Below are positions 26,173 through 36,045 of a stretch of DNA of 64,000 nucleotides, piece after piece. Origin of the DNA: Bacillus sp. MYb209 (lineage in GTDB: Bacteria; Bacillota; Bacilli; Bacillales; Bacillaceae_G); assembly GCF_002975175.1 (NCBI RefSeq), contig NZ_PCNZ01000007.1, forward strand, positions 62,001 through 126,000, in the 5' to 3' direction. Position 1 is the first letter of the stretch, and every line of letters begins with the position of its first letter. The notes beneath the pieces are model-generated. The model worked only from the letters and a program-made list of their open reading frames with translations, did not search any database and had not been told where the DNA came from. Made by a program: the position numbers and the translations under genes.

Positions 26173-28242
26173 GTGAAGTATGGTTCCACACTTTATCATC
26201 TTCCGAGAAGAAATATATTAATTTCTACCATGTTAAGTGGCATGATGACCTTACTAGTAACAACTATGCTATTTATGATTTTAAAGATTTTTAATTTAGA
26301 CATGATTAAAGACCGTTTAAATCAAAATCTTATTTTAAGCGTCATGATGATTTTAATATGTGGTACAACATTATATTTTACGCATTCCAATAAAAAAGAG
26401 ACGTCTATACTTAGAGCGTCCTTTCGAGTGCATTTTATATTATTTTTAGTAGCTCATACAGTAGCTTTATTTTATATTGTGATACAAGTTAAAATGGACT
26501 TCTTAGGAGCGATGAATTGGATTTACTATTATAATATGCGGTTTATATTAAGCTGTGTAGTAATATATGCAATATATATTCTTGTGTATAACTTACTAGG
26601 AAAGATTTTTCTAAGTGTTATTTTAACGAGCTGCACGTTAATCATTTTAGGTATCGTAAACTATTTGAAGCTTATTTTTAGAGGAGATCCGCTATATCCT
26701 TCTGATTTCACACAAATTACACATATGAAATCTGTTATACCGATGGTGATGGACTATTTTAGTTGGAGTTATATTTTAGGCGTTATCGTAAGTATTGTAG
26801 CTTGTATTATAGCAGGGATGTATATTAGAAAATATATTCAAAATGTAAAGATTCATCCAGGAATAAGAGTTTTATTAGTAGTGGGATCTGTTTTCGTTTT
26901 ATATGCGTACGGTAATTTTACGAATACGTTTATGAATAAAGTGTTTCAAAAATCGGGTGTAGATTTCATTTTGTGGAATCAAAATGAAAATTATTCCTCA
27001 AATGGTTTTGTGCTGGGGTTTATTAGTAATTTAGATACAACAGTTATTGAAAAACCAAAAGATTATTCAGAAGAAAATATGCTTCAAATAGCAAACGATA
27101 TAAAGAAAAAATATAGTAGTAATATAGGAAAGCAGAAACAAAAAGAGAAACCGAATATTATTTTTGTAATGAGTGAATCGTTTTGGGATCCAACGAAGTT
27201 AACTGATCTTTCCTTTAGTGAAGACCCTTTACCTAATTTACATCATTATATAGAGAGTTTTCCAGGTGGACAAACTATTTCTCCTACATTTGGGGGAAAT
27301 ACAGCAAACGTTGAATTCGAGGCGTTAACGAGCTATTCAATGAGTTTGTTAAAGCCAGGTTCTATACCGTATCAGCAAGTTGTTACAAATAAGAAAGAAA
27401 TTCCATCTATTACTCGAGAGTTAAAAAAAGAAGGGTATTACACAAGTGCAATTCATTCGTTCGGTCGCTCATTCTTTAAACGGGATGATGTATATAAAGT
27501 GTTAGGCTTTGACAAATTTAATGCGCAAGATACGATGGAAGATGTAGAAGTTGATGGAGATTATATTAGCGATTTATCTATGAGTAAAGAGATAATAGCT
27601 GAATTAGAGAAGCAAAAGAAACCTACGTTTGTTTATGCCGTTACGATGCAAAATCATTTTCCATTTACAGAGGGAAGATTTGGCGGAAATAAAATAGAAA
27701 TTAGTGGATTAGAAAATGAAGAGTCGAAGGCTGAATTAGAGACATATACAGAAGGTTTAAGACGTTCAGATGAAGCACTTCAATATTTAATAGAGCAACT
27801 AGATAATTTAGATAGACCTACATTACTAGTATTCTTTGGCGATCATCTCCCATCGCTAGGAACAAATAAATCTCTTTATAAAGAGACTGGTTATATAACA
27901 AATGAAAAAACGCCAAGTGAACGATTAGCGATGGCACAAACGCCGTTATTAATGTATGCAAATTTTGATATACCAAATGACAATTTAGGTTTAGTAAGTC
28001 CAATCTATTTTTCAAATCTTGTCTTTGATTATGCTGGATTAAATAAGGTACCGTTCTATCAATTTTTATCGAAGTTATATGAGGAAATTCCCGTACTTCG
28101 TGATGAATTGAAGATAGGAAAAGACGGAGAAGCAATAAAAAGTTTGACAGAAAAACAAAAAGAAATGCTAAAGCAATATGAGTTTATTCAATATGACTTA
28201 CTCATCGGAAAGCAATATAGTAAGGAAATATTATTTAAATAG
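26173..28242 (+). CDS. LTA synthase-like phosphoglycerol transferase
   Basis: A 689-residue protein with an N-terminal membrane domain of about five spans (to about residue 260) and an extracellular sulfatase-like domain from about 315. Seen motifs: NIIFVMSESFWDP (metal ligand Glu), GGNTANVEFEAL with the catalytic Thr377, and FFGDHLPSLG (metal ligands). This is the alkaline-phosphatase-fold LtaS family, which transfers glycerol phosphate from phosphatidylglycerol onto lipoteichoic acid. GTG start with AGAGGG six bases upstream. The C-terminal extension after the catalytic domain is longer and more charged than usual, so it may be a divergent paralog rather than the main synthase. Confidence 0.9.
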   Translation: MKYGSTLYHLPRRNILISTMLSGMMTLLVTTMLFMILKIFNLDMIKDRLNQNLILSVMMILICGTTLYFTHSNKKETSILRASFRVHFILFLVAHTVALFYIVIQVKMDFLGAMNWIYYYNMRFILSCVVIYAIYILVYNLLGKIFLSVILTSCTLIILGIVNYLKLIFRGDPLYPSDFTQITHMKSVIPMVMDYFSWSYILGVIVSIVACIIAGMYIRKYIQNVKIHPGIRVLLVVGSVFVLYAYGNFTNTFMNKVFQKSGVDFILWNQNENYSSNGFVLGFISNLDTTVIEKPKDYSEENMLQIANDIKKKYSSNIGKQKQKEKPNIIFVMSESFWDPTKLTDLSFSEDPLPNLHHYIESFPGGQTISPTFGGNTANVEFEALTSYSMSLLKPGSIPYQQVVTNKKEIPSITRELKKEGYYTSAIHSFGRSFFKRDDVYKVLGFDKFNAQDTMEDVEVDGDYISDLSMSKEIIAELEKQKKPTFVYAVTMQNHFPFTEGRFGGNKIEISGLENEESKAELETYTEGLRRSDEALQYLIEQLDNLDRPTLLVFFGDHLPSLGTNKSLYKETGYITNEKTPSERLAMAQTPLLMYANFDIPNDNLGLVSPIYFSNLVFDYAGLNKVPFYQFLSKLYEEIPVLRDELKIGKDGEAIKSLTEKQKEMLKQYEFIQYDLLIGKQYSKEILFK

Positions 28243-28248
28243 GCGACA

Positions 28249-28283
28249 AAAAAGAACTTGTATACGATACAAGTTCTTTTTTT
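28249..28283 (+). terminator. LTA-synthase-like gene terminator
   Basis: Stem AAAAAGAACTTGTAT/ATACAAGTTCTTTTT with loop ACG and T run. Confidence 0.93.
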
Positions 28284-28500
28284 CATAATATTTAACGGGG
28301 TAACCAGACAAGCTGGGGTTAGGGAGTATTACTTGTATATTTAGTATAAATGATAATGTGATTGTTTTATTTATTGATTTGTGAGAATTGTGTGAATTTT
28401 TCATTCTCTTTGAAATTATATGAATAGAGCCCTCGGATTATTTTAGTGTGGCGGAATGTATACTTTATCTAGTATATAATTGGACAATTTGTTTAATACG

Positions 28501-28538
28501 TAAAAAACTCTTTTACATTGCTAAGAGAGTTTTTTATT
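28501..28538 (+). terminator. Terminator-like hairpin upstream of the ABC permease pair
   Basis: Arms AAAAAACTCTT and AAGAGAGTTTTTT pair with one bulge and end in T6; it lies 75 bp before the first permease gene and could attenuate it. Confidence 0.6.
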
Positions 28539-28612
28539 TGGATATCTATTAAAAAAGTCAGAAAAATCAGTTATAATAAAAATGTGGTAATTTTAAAAAA
28601 AGAGGTGGGATA

Positions 28613-29473
28613 TTGAAAAGTTTTTGGGGCGAGAAAATAACAGAATTTATCATTAGTATCGCAGTTATTCTTACTGTGAGTTACTTACCATTCTATTTGT
28701 TTCTAGGAAATAAGTTGGACTTTATTACATATTTACAAAAATTAGCTTCTCCAAAGGATATTATGCATATTAATGTAACCTCTATGCGATCGGTTCCTTT
28801 TTTTGAAGGTATTATTGAACCTTATACGTATTCTATGTCCATTCTTTTTATTGCTACTTGTTTAACAATTGTCCTTTCAATTGGGCTTTCATTCTTGTAC
28901 TTATTAGTTTCTGCTAAAATTAAAAAGTGGATTGAGAGTTGTTTAATTTTAATAGAATCAGTTCCAGATTTATTATTAATTTTTAGTTTACAATTATTTG
29001 TTGTATGGATTTATAAACAGACAGGATATCGCTTCGTTACTATTTATGCGTTTAATGATGAACGTGCCTATTTCTTACCTATTCTTTGTATGACTATCGT
29101 TCCAACTCTTCATTTTTTCCGTATTATCGTTTTATTTTTAATGGAAGAGAAGAATAAGCCTTATGTGGAATTTGCTCGTGCAAAAGGGTTTAGTAATAAA
29201 TATATACTGTATGTTCATTTATTACGTAATATTATGTACCATCTGTTAAATCACTTACAGCCGCTTTTTTTGTTCATGATTTCAAGCCTTTTAATGGTAG
29301 AGGCAGCTTTTAATATTCATGGGTATATGTCTTTCTTAGTAAAGGCAGGCGCTTTAAATCCTCTAACGATGGCATGGTGGATTCTTTTATTATTTGTTCC
29401 ATTCTATATTCTATTTGCTATTATACATTACCGAGTGAATCGTATTACAGGAGGGGCTTCTCATGACATATAG
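28613..29473 (+). CDS. ABC transporter permease (DppB/OppB type), lone pair member 1
   Basis: A 286-residue protein with six or so spans and the peptide-permease EAA loop (EFARAKGFSNKYILYVHLLRN). It resembles DppB-type permeases but lacks most of the usual sequence before the loop. TTG start with AGAGGTGGG upstream. Its stop overlaps the next permease start by 11 bases. No ATPase or substrate-binding protein is encoded nearby, so it must borrow partners or have another role. Confidence 0.82.
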   Translation: MKSFWGEKITEFIISIAVILTVSYLPFYLFLGNKLDFITYLQKLASPKDIMHINVTSMRSVPFFEGIIEPYTYSMSILFIATCLTIVLSIGLSFLYLLVSAKIKKWIESCLILIESVPDLLLIFSLQLFVVWIYKQTGYRFVTIYAFNDERAYFLPILCMTIVPTLHFFRIIVLFLMEEKNKPYVEFARAKGFSNKYILYVHLLRNIMYHLLNHLQPLFLFMISSLLMVEAAFNIHGYMSFLVKAGALNPLTMAWWILLLFVPFYILFAIIHYRVNRITGGASHDI

Positions 29474-30488
29474 AAACATTCGCTCCAAACGTTTTTTATG
29501 TGGTGTCCTTTATTTTGTAGGTATTGTTGTAATTAGTTATCTTATTACGTGGTTTGGTAAAGATTTATATACGAGTAAGACAATCTGGATGAAAGATGCG
29601 AATGGGGATGTGATTGCAGTAGCTCCGTTTAGTCCGCTTGTAATACCACCACTCGGTTCAGATCGTAACGGCTTTAATTTATTTTTTCAATTACTAGTAG
29701 GTGCAAAGTTTACGATTTTGTTCGTATTTGGCTTATGTGTTGTACAAGTTTTTCTAGGTACTATATTAGGTGTAGCATTGGCACATACACCATCTATAGT
29801 CCAAAGTTTCTTTCAAAAAGTATGTAAAGTGTATTTTTTTATTCCGACAGTGTTATGGGCAATTTTGTGGATGTTTCCAATCATGGTACACAGTGAACTA
29901 AATGGATTTAATATGGATATTATTATAAAGCAGTTTACTGTTCTTTGTTTTGCTCTGTTACCAGCTGTTATTCTTTACGTGAATCAAGAAATCAATTTAT
30001 TTATGAAAAATGAGTTTGTTACAACTTCGAAAATATTAGGTGCTTCAAAGTTTCGTATTATTAGAAAGCATATATGGTTGTATTTAAAAGATATTCTTAT
30101 TGTTCTTTTTTTACAGCAGTTTGTTCAATTATTTACGTTATTAATTCACTTAGCGTTTTTTGAAATTTTAATTGGCGGACGAGGTGTAGATTATGACACT
30201 AAGAAGGCATTCTCACTTACGAATGAATGGGCCGGTTTAATTGGGCTAAACAAAAATGAATTGTTAACAGCGCCATGGATTGTCATTGCGCCACTACTAT
30301 TTTTTACGGTTTCTATATTCGTTTTACATATGATGATTAAAGGGATAAAGAAAGAGAACGGTAGCAGTCTATATTCTATGTATAAAAAGACAAAGAAAGA
30401 GCCATATGAACAAAGACAGGAAAAGAAGGAAATAGATAAATCATTGTTCATTCCGGTGTCTTCTAAATCGATAGAAAAAGGTAGTTAG
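29463..30488 (+). CDS. ABC transporter permease (DppC/OppC type), lone pair member 2
   Basis: A 341-residue protein: one N-terminal span, a large extracytoplasmic loop (residues 38-75), five further spans, and an EAA-like loop (VTTSKILGASKFRIIRKHIW), then a Lys-rich cytosolic tail of about 45 residues. The loop between the first two spans is typical for OppC/DppC. RBS CAGGAGGGG. Translationally coupled to the previous gene. The basic tail is unusual for the family. Confidence 0.82.
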   Translation: MTYRNIRSKRFLCGVLYFVGIVVISYLITWFGKDLYTSKTIWMKDANGDVIAVAPFSPLVIPPLGSDRNGFNLFFQLLVGAKFTILFVFGLCVVQVFLGTILGVALAHTPSIVQSFFQKVCKVYFFIPTVLWAILWMFPIMVHSELNGFNMDIIIKQFTVLCFALLPAVILYVNQEINLFMKNEFVTTSKILGASKFRIIRKHIWLYLKDILIVLFLQQFVQLFTLLIHLAFFEILIGGRGVDYDTKKAFSLTNEWAGLIGLNKNELLTAPWIVIAPLLFFTVSIFVLHMMIKGIKKENGSSLYSMYKKTKKEPYEQRQEKKEIDKSLFIPVSSKSIEKGS

Positions 30489-30490
30489 AA

Positions 30491-30526
30491 AAAAAGAATT
30501 TGCCGTCAGGGCAAATTCTTTTTTTA
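30491..30526. terminator. Bidirectional terminator
   Basis: Stem AAAAAGAATTTGCC/GGCAAATTCTTTTT around GTCAG, between permease operon and convergent hydrolase pseudogene. Confidence 0.92.
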
Positions 30527-30537
30527 CTGTAAAGGAA

Positions 30538-31336
30538 CTATGAATTTAAAAATTTTATTAGTTCCTTATTTAATTCATCCGCTTGATCGATTGGAGAGCC
30601 ATGACCGCTATTTGTAAGAGGGTATATTTCGGAGCTTTTAATTCGCTCTTTTATTAGCTCAGCACTTTTGTAAGGGATGAGTTGATCGTGAACACGGTGG
30701 AATATTTTTGTTGGGACGTTAATTTTACTTAAGTCCTTCGTTTGCAGCAGCTTGCAAAATTTTGATGAGAGCATAAGAAGCGGACTGCATACCGAGATAA
30801 GAAAACCATTCTAACGTGGCAGCTCCTAAGTTTCTATTAAAAAATGATAAAGATACATCATTAAGAAATTTAGGTAAATTCGCATACATTTGAGCAATCA
30901 GGGCATCTGCTTGCTCTTTCGGTACGCCGTAAGGGGATTGTTGGTTTTTTACAAAAGAGGGGGAGACGGCATCAATTAATGCAAGTTTAGAAATACGGCG
31001 ACCGTTATATCGTGACATGTATCGAATAGAAAGAGCACCGCCGACTGAGAAACCAACTAACGTAGCATTTTCTATTTGAAGTGCTTCTAATACAATTGCG
31101 ATATCATCAGCTAAACGATCATAAGTGTAACCAGTCCATGGTTTATCAGACTGTCCGTTTCCTCGTATATCCATGGCGATGCAGCGGAAACCATGTTGTG
31201 GTAAGATATTAAATTGATATTGGTACATTTGATGATTTAAAGGCCAGCCATGAAAGAAGAAGACAGGTTTACTTCCAGGGCCTGGGTTAATATCCTCAAC
31301 AAAAATGTGTACATCTTTTTCAACTGTAACGAACAT
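30538..31336 (-). pseudogene. Frameshifted alpha/beta hydrolase
   Basis: The 5' part (31336 to about 30737) encodes an alpha/beta hydrolase with oxyanion segment FFFHGWPLNH, nucleophile elbow GFSVGGALS and a long cap; the frame then stops at AANEGLK. The 3' part (from about 30734) continues in another frame with DLSKINVPTKIFHRVHDQLIPY (acid Asp) and the catalytic His in SGHGSP. Deleting one G of the GG pair (plus-strand CC at 30735-30736) joins them as AANEDLSKINVP, giving a normal ~265-residue esterase/perhydrolase. RBS GAGGAGG is intact. It is either a recent one-base pseudogene or a sequencing error. Confidence 0.88.
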
Positions 31337-31357
31337 GATGTATCCTCCTCATGCATT

Positions 31358-33385
31358 TTAATAGGCTCTTTCCCAAAATCGCTGTTTTGTCATTGCCTGA
31401 ATAAATTCATTCGCAAGTAAGGTAGGGTTTTGTTCTGTTATAACGCCAGGTTTTCCTTCGATGTTTAAAGATTGAATAATAGTAGTTCCATTTTGGAAAG
31501 CGCCAATTGGCTTAAAGTGATTATACGATTCTACGACAAATGAACTTGCCTTGTTAAGAAAATGATCATTAATATTTCCGCCAATAAGAAGTAGCCCATC
31601 ATAAAGAAGCGGTGATCCTGTTAAGAAAGTATCATTTACATCCCACTGTCCATTTTGAGAGCCTTGCACAAAACCTAATTGTTCGGAAATAATAACTGGC
31701 TGAAGGCCGGCTTGTTTGAATTGATTTATAATATATTGTGAGTTTTGACTGTCATATCCGTTTGCGACAATGACTCCTACTCGTAATGTATTTGGGCTGA
31801 ATGTTGTATTTGCCATACTTAGTGCAGGTGAGGATTTTGTAACATTTGATTCTTGAACATTTGGTACTGTTGCTCCAACTGCTTCAGCTACTAAAGTAGC
31901 TAATTCTGTACTTATATGACCAATCATACCTACGACTTGTTGGCGAACTGATTTACTTTTTACTTTTCCTAATTCAAAGGAGAAGGCCTGCATAATATGG
32001 ATTTTTTCGACGTGGCTCATACTATTCCAAAATAAACGGGCTTGTGAGAAATGGTCTTTAAAACTAGCGGCTGTTTCTCTTGTTTTATGTCCAGAAACAG
32101 TAGAAGGGTATGTAACGAAACCGCCTTTCGTACCAGGTACAGTAAAGGGAGAGTTATTTGCTAAAGAGTTATTATGGTAAGCGACTTTTCCTTTATCAAT
32201 TATATATTTAGACGCACCATCTCTTTGGTTGTTATGAAAAGGACATACCGGGCGGTTAATCGGTAACTCTTGATAGTTTGTACCGACGCGGGCTAATTGC
32301 GTATCTGTATAAGAAAAGAGTCTACCTTGTAAGAGGGGAGCATTTGTAAAATCAATACCGCGGACGATACTTCCAGGGTGCAGTGCGACTTGTTCTGTTT
32401 CCGCAAATACGTTATCAACGTTCCGATTTAACGTCATTTTTCCGATGATTTTAACAGGGAAGTCTTCTTCCGGCCAAATTTTCGTTGCATCTAATATATC
32501 GAAATCGTATTTAAATTCGTCCTCTTCTTCTAAAATTTGAATACCAAGTTCATACTCAGGATAGTTTCCAGCATTAATATTTTCCCATAAATCACGGCGA
32601 TGGTAATCTGGATCAGCGCCGCCAAGTTTTTGAGCTTCATCCCAAATTAACGAATGAACTCCGAGTTTTGGTTTCCAGTGGAATTTTATGAAACGAGATT
32701 TTCCATGTTTATTAACTAAGCGGAATGTATGAACACCAAATCCTTGCATCATTCGAAAACTTCTCGGAATTGTACGATCGGACATAATCCACATCATCAT
32801 TGCAGCTGATTCTTGATTATTGGCGATAAAGTCCCAAAAAGTATCATGTGCTGTTTGCCCTTGCGGAATTTCATTATGTGGCTCTGGTTTAAGAGCATGA
32901 ATAAGATCTGGAAATTTAATGCCATCTTGAATAAAAAATATCGGAATGTTATTGCCAACTAAATCGAAATTTCCTTCTTCTGTATAAAACTTAACAGCAA
33001 ATCCTCTTACGTCTCGGTTCGTTTCATTCGCCCCTTTTGATCCGGCGACTTCAGAAAAACGAATAAAAATAGGCGTCTTTTTAGATGGGTCTTGTAAAAA
33101 GTGAGCCATTGTTAAGTCTTCTAAGGATTCATATAGTTCAAAGACACCATGTGCCCCGTAACCGCGGGCGTGCACGACTCTCTCAGGAATTCGTTCGCGG
33201 TCAAAATGAGCGAGTTTTTCTCGCATAAGGAAATCTTCTAAAAGTGTAGGACCACGATCGCCGGCGGTTAAAGAGTTTTCATCATTTGAAATTTTGACAC
33301 CTGTATTTGTTGTCATCTTTTTTCCTTCATTGTCTTTTGTAAAGGATTGTAACTGTTCTATTTTTTTATTTTCACGACCGTCCAT
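31358..33385 (-). CDS. katE: Large-subunit catalase KatE (HPII type)
   Basis: A 675-residue catalase: active-site His72 in VVHARGYGAHG, heme-distal FIRFSEVAGSKGANE segment, and the proximal RLFSYTDTQLARVG motif with the heme-ligand Tyr, then a C-terminal DJ-1/PfpI-like domain (about 535-675, TLRVGVIVANGYDSQ) that marks the large clade-2 catalases. It removes hydrogen peroxide. ATG at 33385 follows GGAGGTG. The hydrolase gene begins 22 bases after its stop on the same strand. Confidence 0.96.
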   Translation of the reverse strand: MDGRENKKIEQLQSFTKDNEGKKMTTNTGVKISNDENSLTAGDRGPTLLEDFLMREKLAHFDRERIPERVVHARGYGAHGVFELYESLEDLTMAHFLQDPSKKTPIFIRFSEVAGSKGANETNRDVRGFAVKFYTEEGNFDLVGNNIPIFFIQDGIKFPDLIHALKPEPHNEIPQGQTAHDTFWDFIANNQESAAMMMWIMSDRTIPRSFRMMQGFGVHTFRLVNKHGKSRFIKFHWKPKLGVHSLIWDEAQKLGGADPDYHRRDLWENINAGNYPEYELGIQILEEEDEFKYDFDILDATKIWPEEDFPVKIIGKMTLNRNVDNVFAETEQVALHPGSIVRGIDFTNAPLLQGRLFSYTDTQLARVGTNYQELPINRPVCPFHNNQRDGASKYIIDKGKVAYHNNSLANNSPFTVPGTKGGFVTYPSTVSGHKTRETAASFKDHFSQARLFWNSMSHVEKIHIMQAFSFELGKVKSKSVRQQVVGMIGHISTELATLVAEAVGATVPNVQESNVTKSSPALSMANTTFSPNTLRVGVIVANGYDSQNSQYIINQFKQAGLQPVIISEQLGFVQGSQNGQWDVNDTFLTGSPLLYDGLLLIGGNINDHFLNKASSFVVESYNHFKPIGAFQNGTTIIQSLNIEGKPGVITEQNPTLLANEFIQAMTKQRFWERAY

Positions 33386-33557
33386 ATAAAGCACCTCCCA
33401 TATTATACGTATTATTGTTCATGATTTTTATGCTTACATATGGTCTGAAGAAGTATATTATCTATGGATTGATTTTCCTCATTTGTTCAATTTATCTTTG
33501 TTTGTCTATGAAAATCATTTATTATAATAAATGGTATTCTTTTGAAGGGGTGTTGAA

Positions 33558-34787
33558 GTGGGAGAGAGTTTTCTATCAGCTAAAGAAGAAAAGAAAAACG
33601 CTCAGATTTTCTTATGGGTAATGCATGTTATTTTAATTGTATACGAGGTTGCATACGCGATTATATTAGAAAATACAATGCCTTTAGGAAATTGGCATAA
33701 AGTGATATGGAAGCTTGCATATATTATGGCTATATTAGGTATTAGTGTTTACTTATTTGAGAGAGGAAAAGCATATTTAGTTAAACATACATGTTTATTT
33801 GCATATATGATCGCAGAGATTTTTAATATTGGATGGTATGCTTTTCATAATACAATAGCATTTGATGAAGGGAATGTAATTGAATATATTTTCATTTTCT
33901 TCGTACCGATATTTTTGAGTAAAAGATATTTATTTGTCTTAGCGCCATTTCTTATAGGGAAATATATGATATACCTATTTGTATTTGGAGAACTTAACTT
34001 GTTTATACCTCTTGTTATAAATATGGTGTTACTTTTCGTGTCATTTATTATTTTAAATCGATTTTTACAATATCTTTCAGCGGTAAAGGGACGTATTGCA
34101 GAGGCAAGTCAGTCACAAAAATTGGCGGTTATTGGAAAAATGGCAGCGACAGTCGGACATGAAATTAAAAATCCACTTGCTTCATTAAAAGGGTTTACGC
34201 AATTACAAAAAGAGAAACACGAAAAAGATGCAACATATGGACAAATGATTCTCGAAATAGAAAATATGAATAATATGATTAGTGAATTAATGGAGGTTGC
34301 TACATGTAAACCTTCTGTTTATGAAAAACACATTGTAAGTGATGTTTTAGTACAAGCGGTAGAAAACATGCGCGAAAAAATGGACGAGTTAAATATAAAT
34401 TGCACCTTTAATGAAGAGCAAAATAGAAGTGAAATTGAATGTGATAAACGTAAATTAAAAGGAGTATTTTTGTATGTTATTAAAAATGCTTTAGAGGCAA
34501 TGGAACATGGCGGAACATTAAAAATACAAGTTGAAAATAAAAAAAGAGATTACGTAATAGTAAGTATAGTAGATAGTGGTTTTGGGATAAAAAAGGATAA
34601 TTTAGGAAGAGTTAAGGATGCTTTTTATACAACAAAGCAAGATAGAATTGGATTAGGTCTTACGGTAGCAGAGCGAATTATGACAGAGCATCTTGGAGAA
34701 TTACACATTTCTAGTGAAGTAAAGAAAGGAACGAGAGTAGAAATACTGCTCCCGAAAAAATGTGAGCGCAATGTGACACAAGATTAA
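33558..34787 (+). CDS. Sensor histidine kinase (KinB-like), active copy
   Basis: A 409-residue kinase with about five to six N-terminal membrane spans, no PAS or HAMP domain visible, then a HisKA domain with GKMAATVGHEIKNPL (phospho-acceptor His201) and a HATPase domain (IKNALEAM N box, DSGFGI, GLGLTVAERI). The HEIKNP form of the H box is typical of Bacillus sporulation kinases. GTG start after GAAGGGGTG. The next gene is a paralog with a damaged H box, probably in the same operon (25-bp gap). Confidence 0.9.
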   Translation: MGESFLSAKEEKKNAQIFLWVMHVILIVYEVAYAIILENTMPLGNWHKVIWKLAYIMAILGISVYLFERGKAYLVKHTCLFAYMIAEIFNIGWYAFHNTIAFDEGNVIEYIFIFFVPIFLSKRYLFVLAPFLIGKYMIYLFVFGELNLFIPLVINMVLLFVSFIILNRFLQYLSAVKGRIAEASQSQKLAVIGKMAATVGHEIKNPLASLKGFTQLQKEKHEKDATYGQMILEIENMNNMISELMEVATCKPSVYEKHIVSDVLVQAVENMREKMDELNINCTFNEEQNRSEIECDKRKLKGVFLYVIKNALEAMEHGGTLKIQVENKKRDYVIVSIVDSGFGIKKDNLGRVKDAFYTTKQDRIGLGLTVAERIMTEHLGELHISSEVKKGTRVEILLPKKCERNVTQD

Positions 34788-34812
34788 GAGGTGTTGTTAA
34801 AGGAGTTATCAT

Positions 34813-36030
34813 ATGGAAAAAGGCAATATATTTGAAAAAGAAGAGATAAAGGCATTAAAAATATTTTTAAGCTTATTCTTCGTTATATTTTTTGCGTATG
34901 ATTTTACTGAAAAGGCTAGTGTCCTTTTATCAGATGAAAATCAAAAACTAGCAGATGTTTTTGGAGAAGGATTAGGTCTATGGCTATATAGTTTGATGAT
35001 TGGATTATTCTTTATAGGACTTTATTTTATGAAATGGAAAAAGCCGTATATTGTGAAGTATATTATTTTAATTGGCTATAATATATTGGATTTTATTAAT
35101 AACTTCACTATTTATTACGGAAGTGATACGGAATTTGATGGCGGGAATATAGTAGAAGGATTCTTTATTTTATTTGCACCGATATTTGTGAATAAGAGAT
35201 ACTTTTGGTTAGTTGCCGGAACTATTGTTGGAAAATATGCACTTATGGGATTCGTTGTTCAATCCTTTATTGTTCTTATCCCAATAGCATTATATAGCGT
35301 GTTTGTTATTATATGTTGGATTATATTTTTAAGATTCCAATCTTACGTTCGTACACTTGAAATGATGGACAAAGAAATACAAAAGGTAGAAAAATTAGCG
35401 ATGGTTGGAAAAATGGCAACAGTAATTGGCGATAAGATTAGAAGACCGTTAGAAAAATTGAAAAAACTTGTGAATAAGCAAGCGAAAAAATATCCAGAAG
35501 ATAAGATTTATAGTGAAATTATGAGACAGGAAGTAGAGCGAATTCATACAATTGCTACAGAACTAAATGGGTTTGAGAAATCTAAATCGGTAGAATCCGA
35601 AACGCATAATATTAAAGAAATCATCTCTTATGTTATCAGGGTTATGGAAAAACCAGCTTTAGAACAAGGGATAAAAATGCATGCTATTTATAGTAAAGAT
35701 ATACCTTTAATTACATGTGATGAAAAACGATTGAAACAAGTATTTTTTAATTTAATAAAAAATGCGATTGAAGCAATGTCAGTTGGCGGAACTATTACTG
35801 TAAAAGTTATAGTGGAAGATGTGATCATTGTTCAAATTATAGATGAGGGATGCGGCATTCCGAAAGATAAAATTCCGAAGCTAAATGAAGCTTTTTACAC
35901 AACGAAAGAAACTGGAACAGGCTTAGGATTAGTAGTTACGGAAAAAATTATTAAAGATCACCACGGTAAATTGAACTTTGAAAGTGAAGTTGGAGTTGGA
36001 ACGACTGTTGAGATTATGTTGCCGATTTAA
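34813..36030 (+). CDS. Paralogous histidine-kinase-like protein lacking the phospho-acceptor His
   Basis: A 405-residue protein colinear with its upstream neighbour: similar membrane region and linker (KLAMVGKMATVIG). At the H box it reads GDKIRRPLEK where the neighbour has GHEIKNPLAS, so Asp207 replaces the phospho-acceptor His and the Glu and Asn around it are changed too. The ATPase domain looks intact (NLIKNAIEAM, DEGCGIPK, GTGLGLVVTEKI). It cannot autophosphorylate in the normal way and may be a regulator of the first kinase, for example as a heterodimer partner. RBS AAAGGAG. Confidence 0.88.
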   Translation: MEKGNIFEKEEIKALKIFLSLFFVIFFAYDFTEKASVLLSDENQKLADVFGEGLGLWLYSLMIGLFFIGLYFMKWKKPYIVKYIILIGYNILDFINNFTIYYGSDTEFDGGNIVEGFFILFAPIFVNKRYFWLVAGTIVGKYALMGFVVQSFIVLIPIALYSVFVIICWIIFLRFQSYVRTLEMMDKEIQKVEKLAMVGKMATVIGDKIRRPLEKLKKLVNKQAKKYPEDKIYSEIMRQEVERIHTIATELNGFEKSKSVESETHNIKEIISYVIRVMEKPALEQGIKMHAIYSKDIPLITCDEKRLKQVFFNLIKNAIEAMSVGGTITVKVIVEDVIIVQIIDEGCGIPKDKIPKLNEAFYTTKETGTGLGLVVTEKIIKDHHGKLNFESEVGVGTTVEIMLPI

Positions 36031-36045
36031 CGGTGGGATATTTTA

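Larger units (their letters stand above)
28243..28612 (+). other. 370-bp gap with two terminators and a possible short transcript
   Basis: After the LtaS-like terminator the gap carries TATAAT at 28475-28480 followed 20 nt later by an imperfect terminator hairpin (28501-28536), then another TATAAT (28571-28576) ahead of the permease pair. The pair promoter-terminator could make a short RNA or an attenuated leader. No ORF seen. Confidence 0.45.

Noticed and set aside
30538-30774. Independent 78-aa gene in the hydrolase region
   Set aside because: It overlaps and continues the upstream hydrolase in a shifted frame with the expected C-terminal motifs, so it is the 3' half of one frameshifted gene.
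33385-33557. Sigma-B promoter for katE
   Set aside because: I searched the katE upstream for GTTT-N13-15-GGGTAT and did not find a good match; a TATAAT lies too close to the RBS to be the -10.
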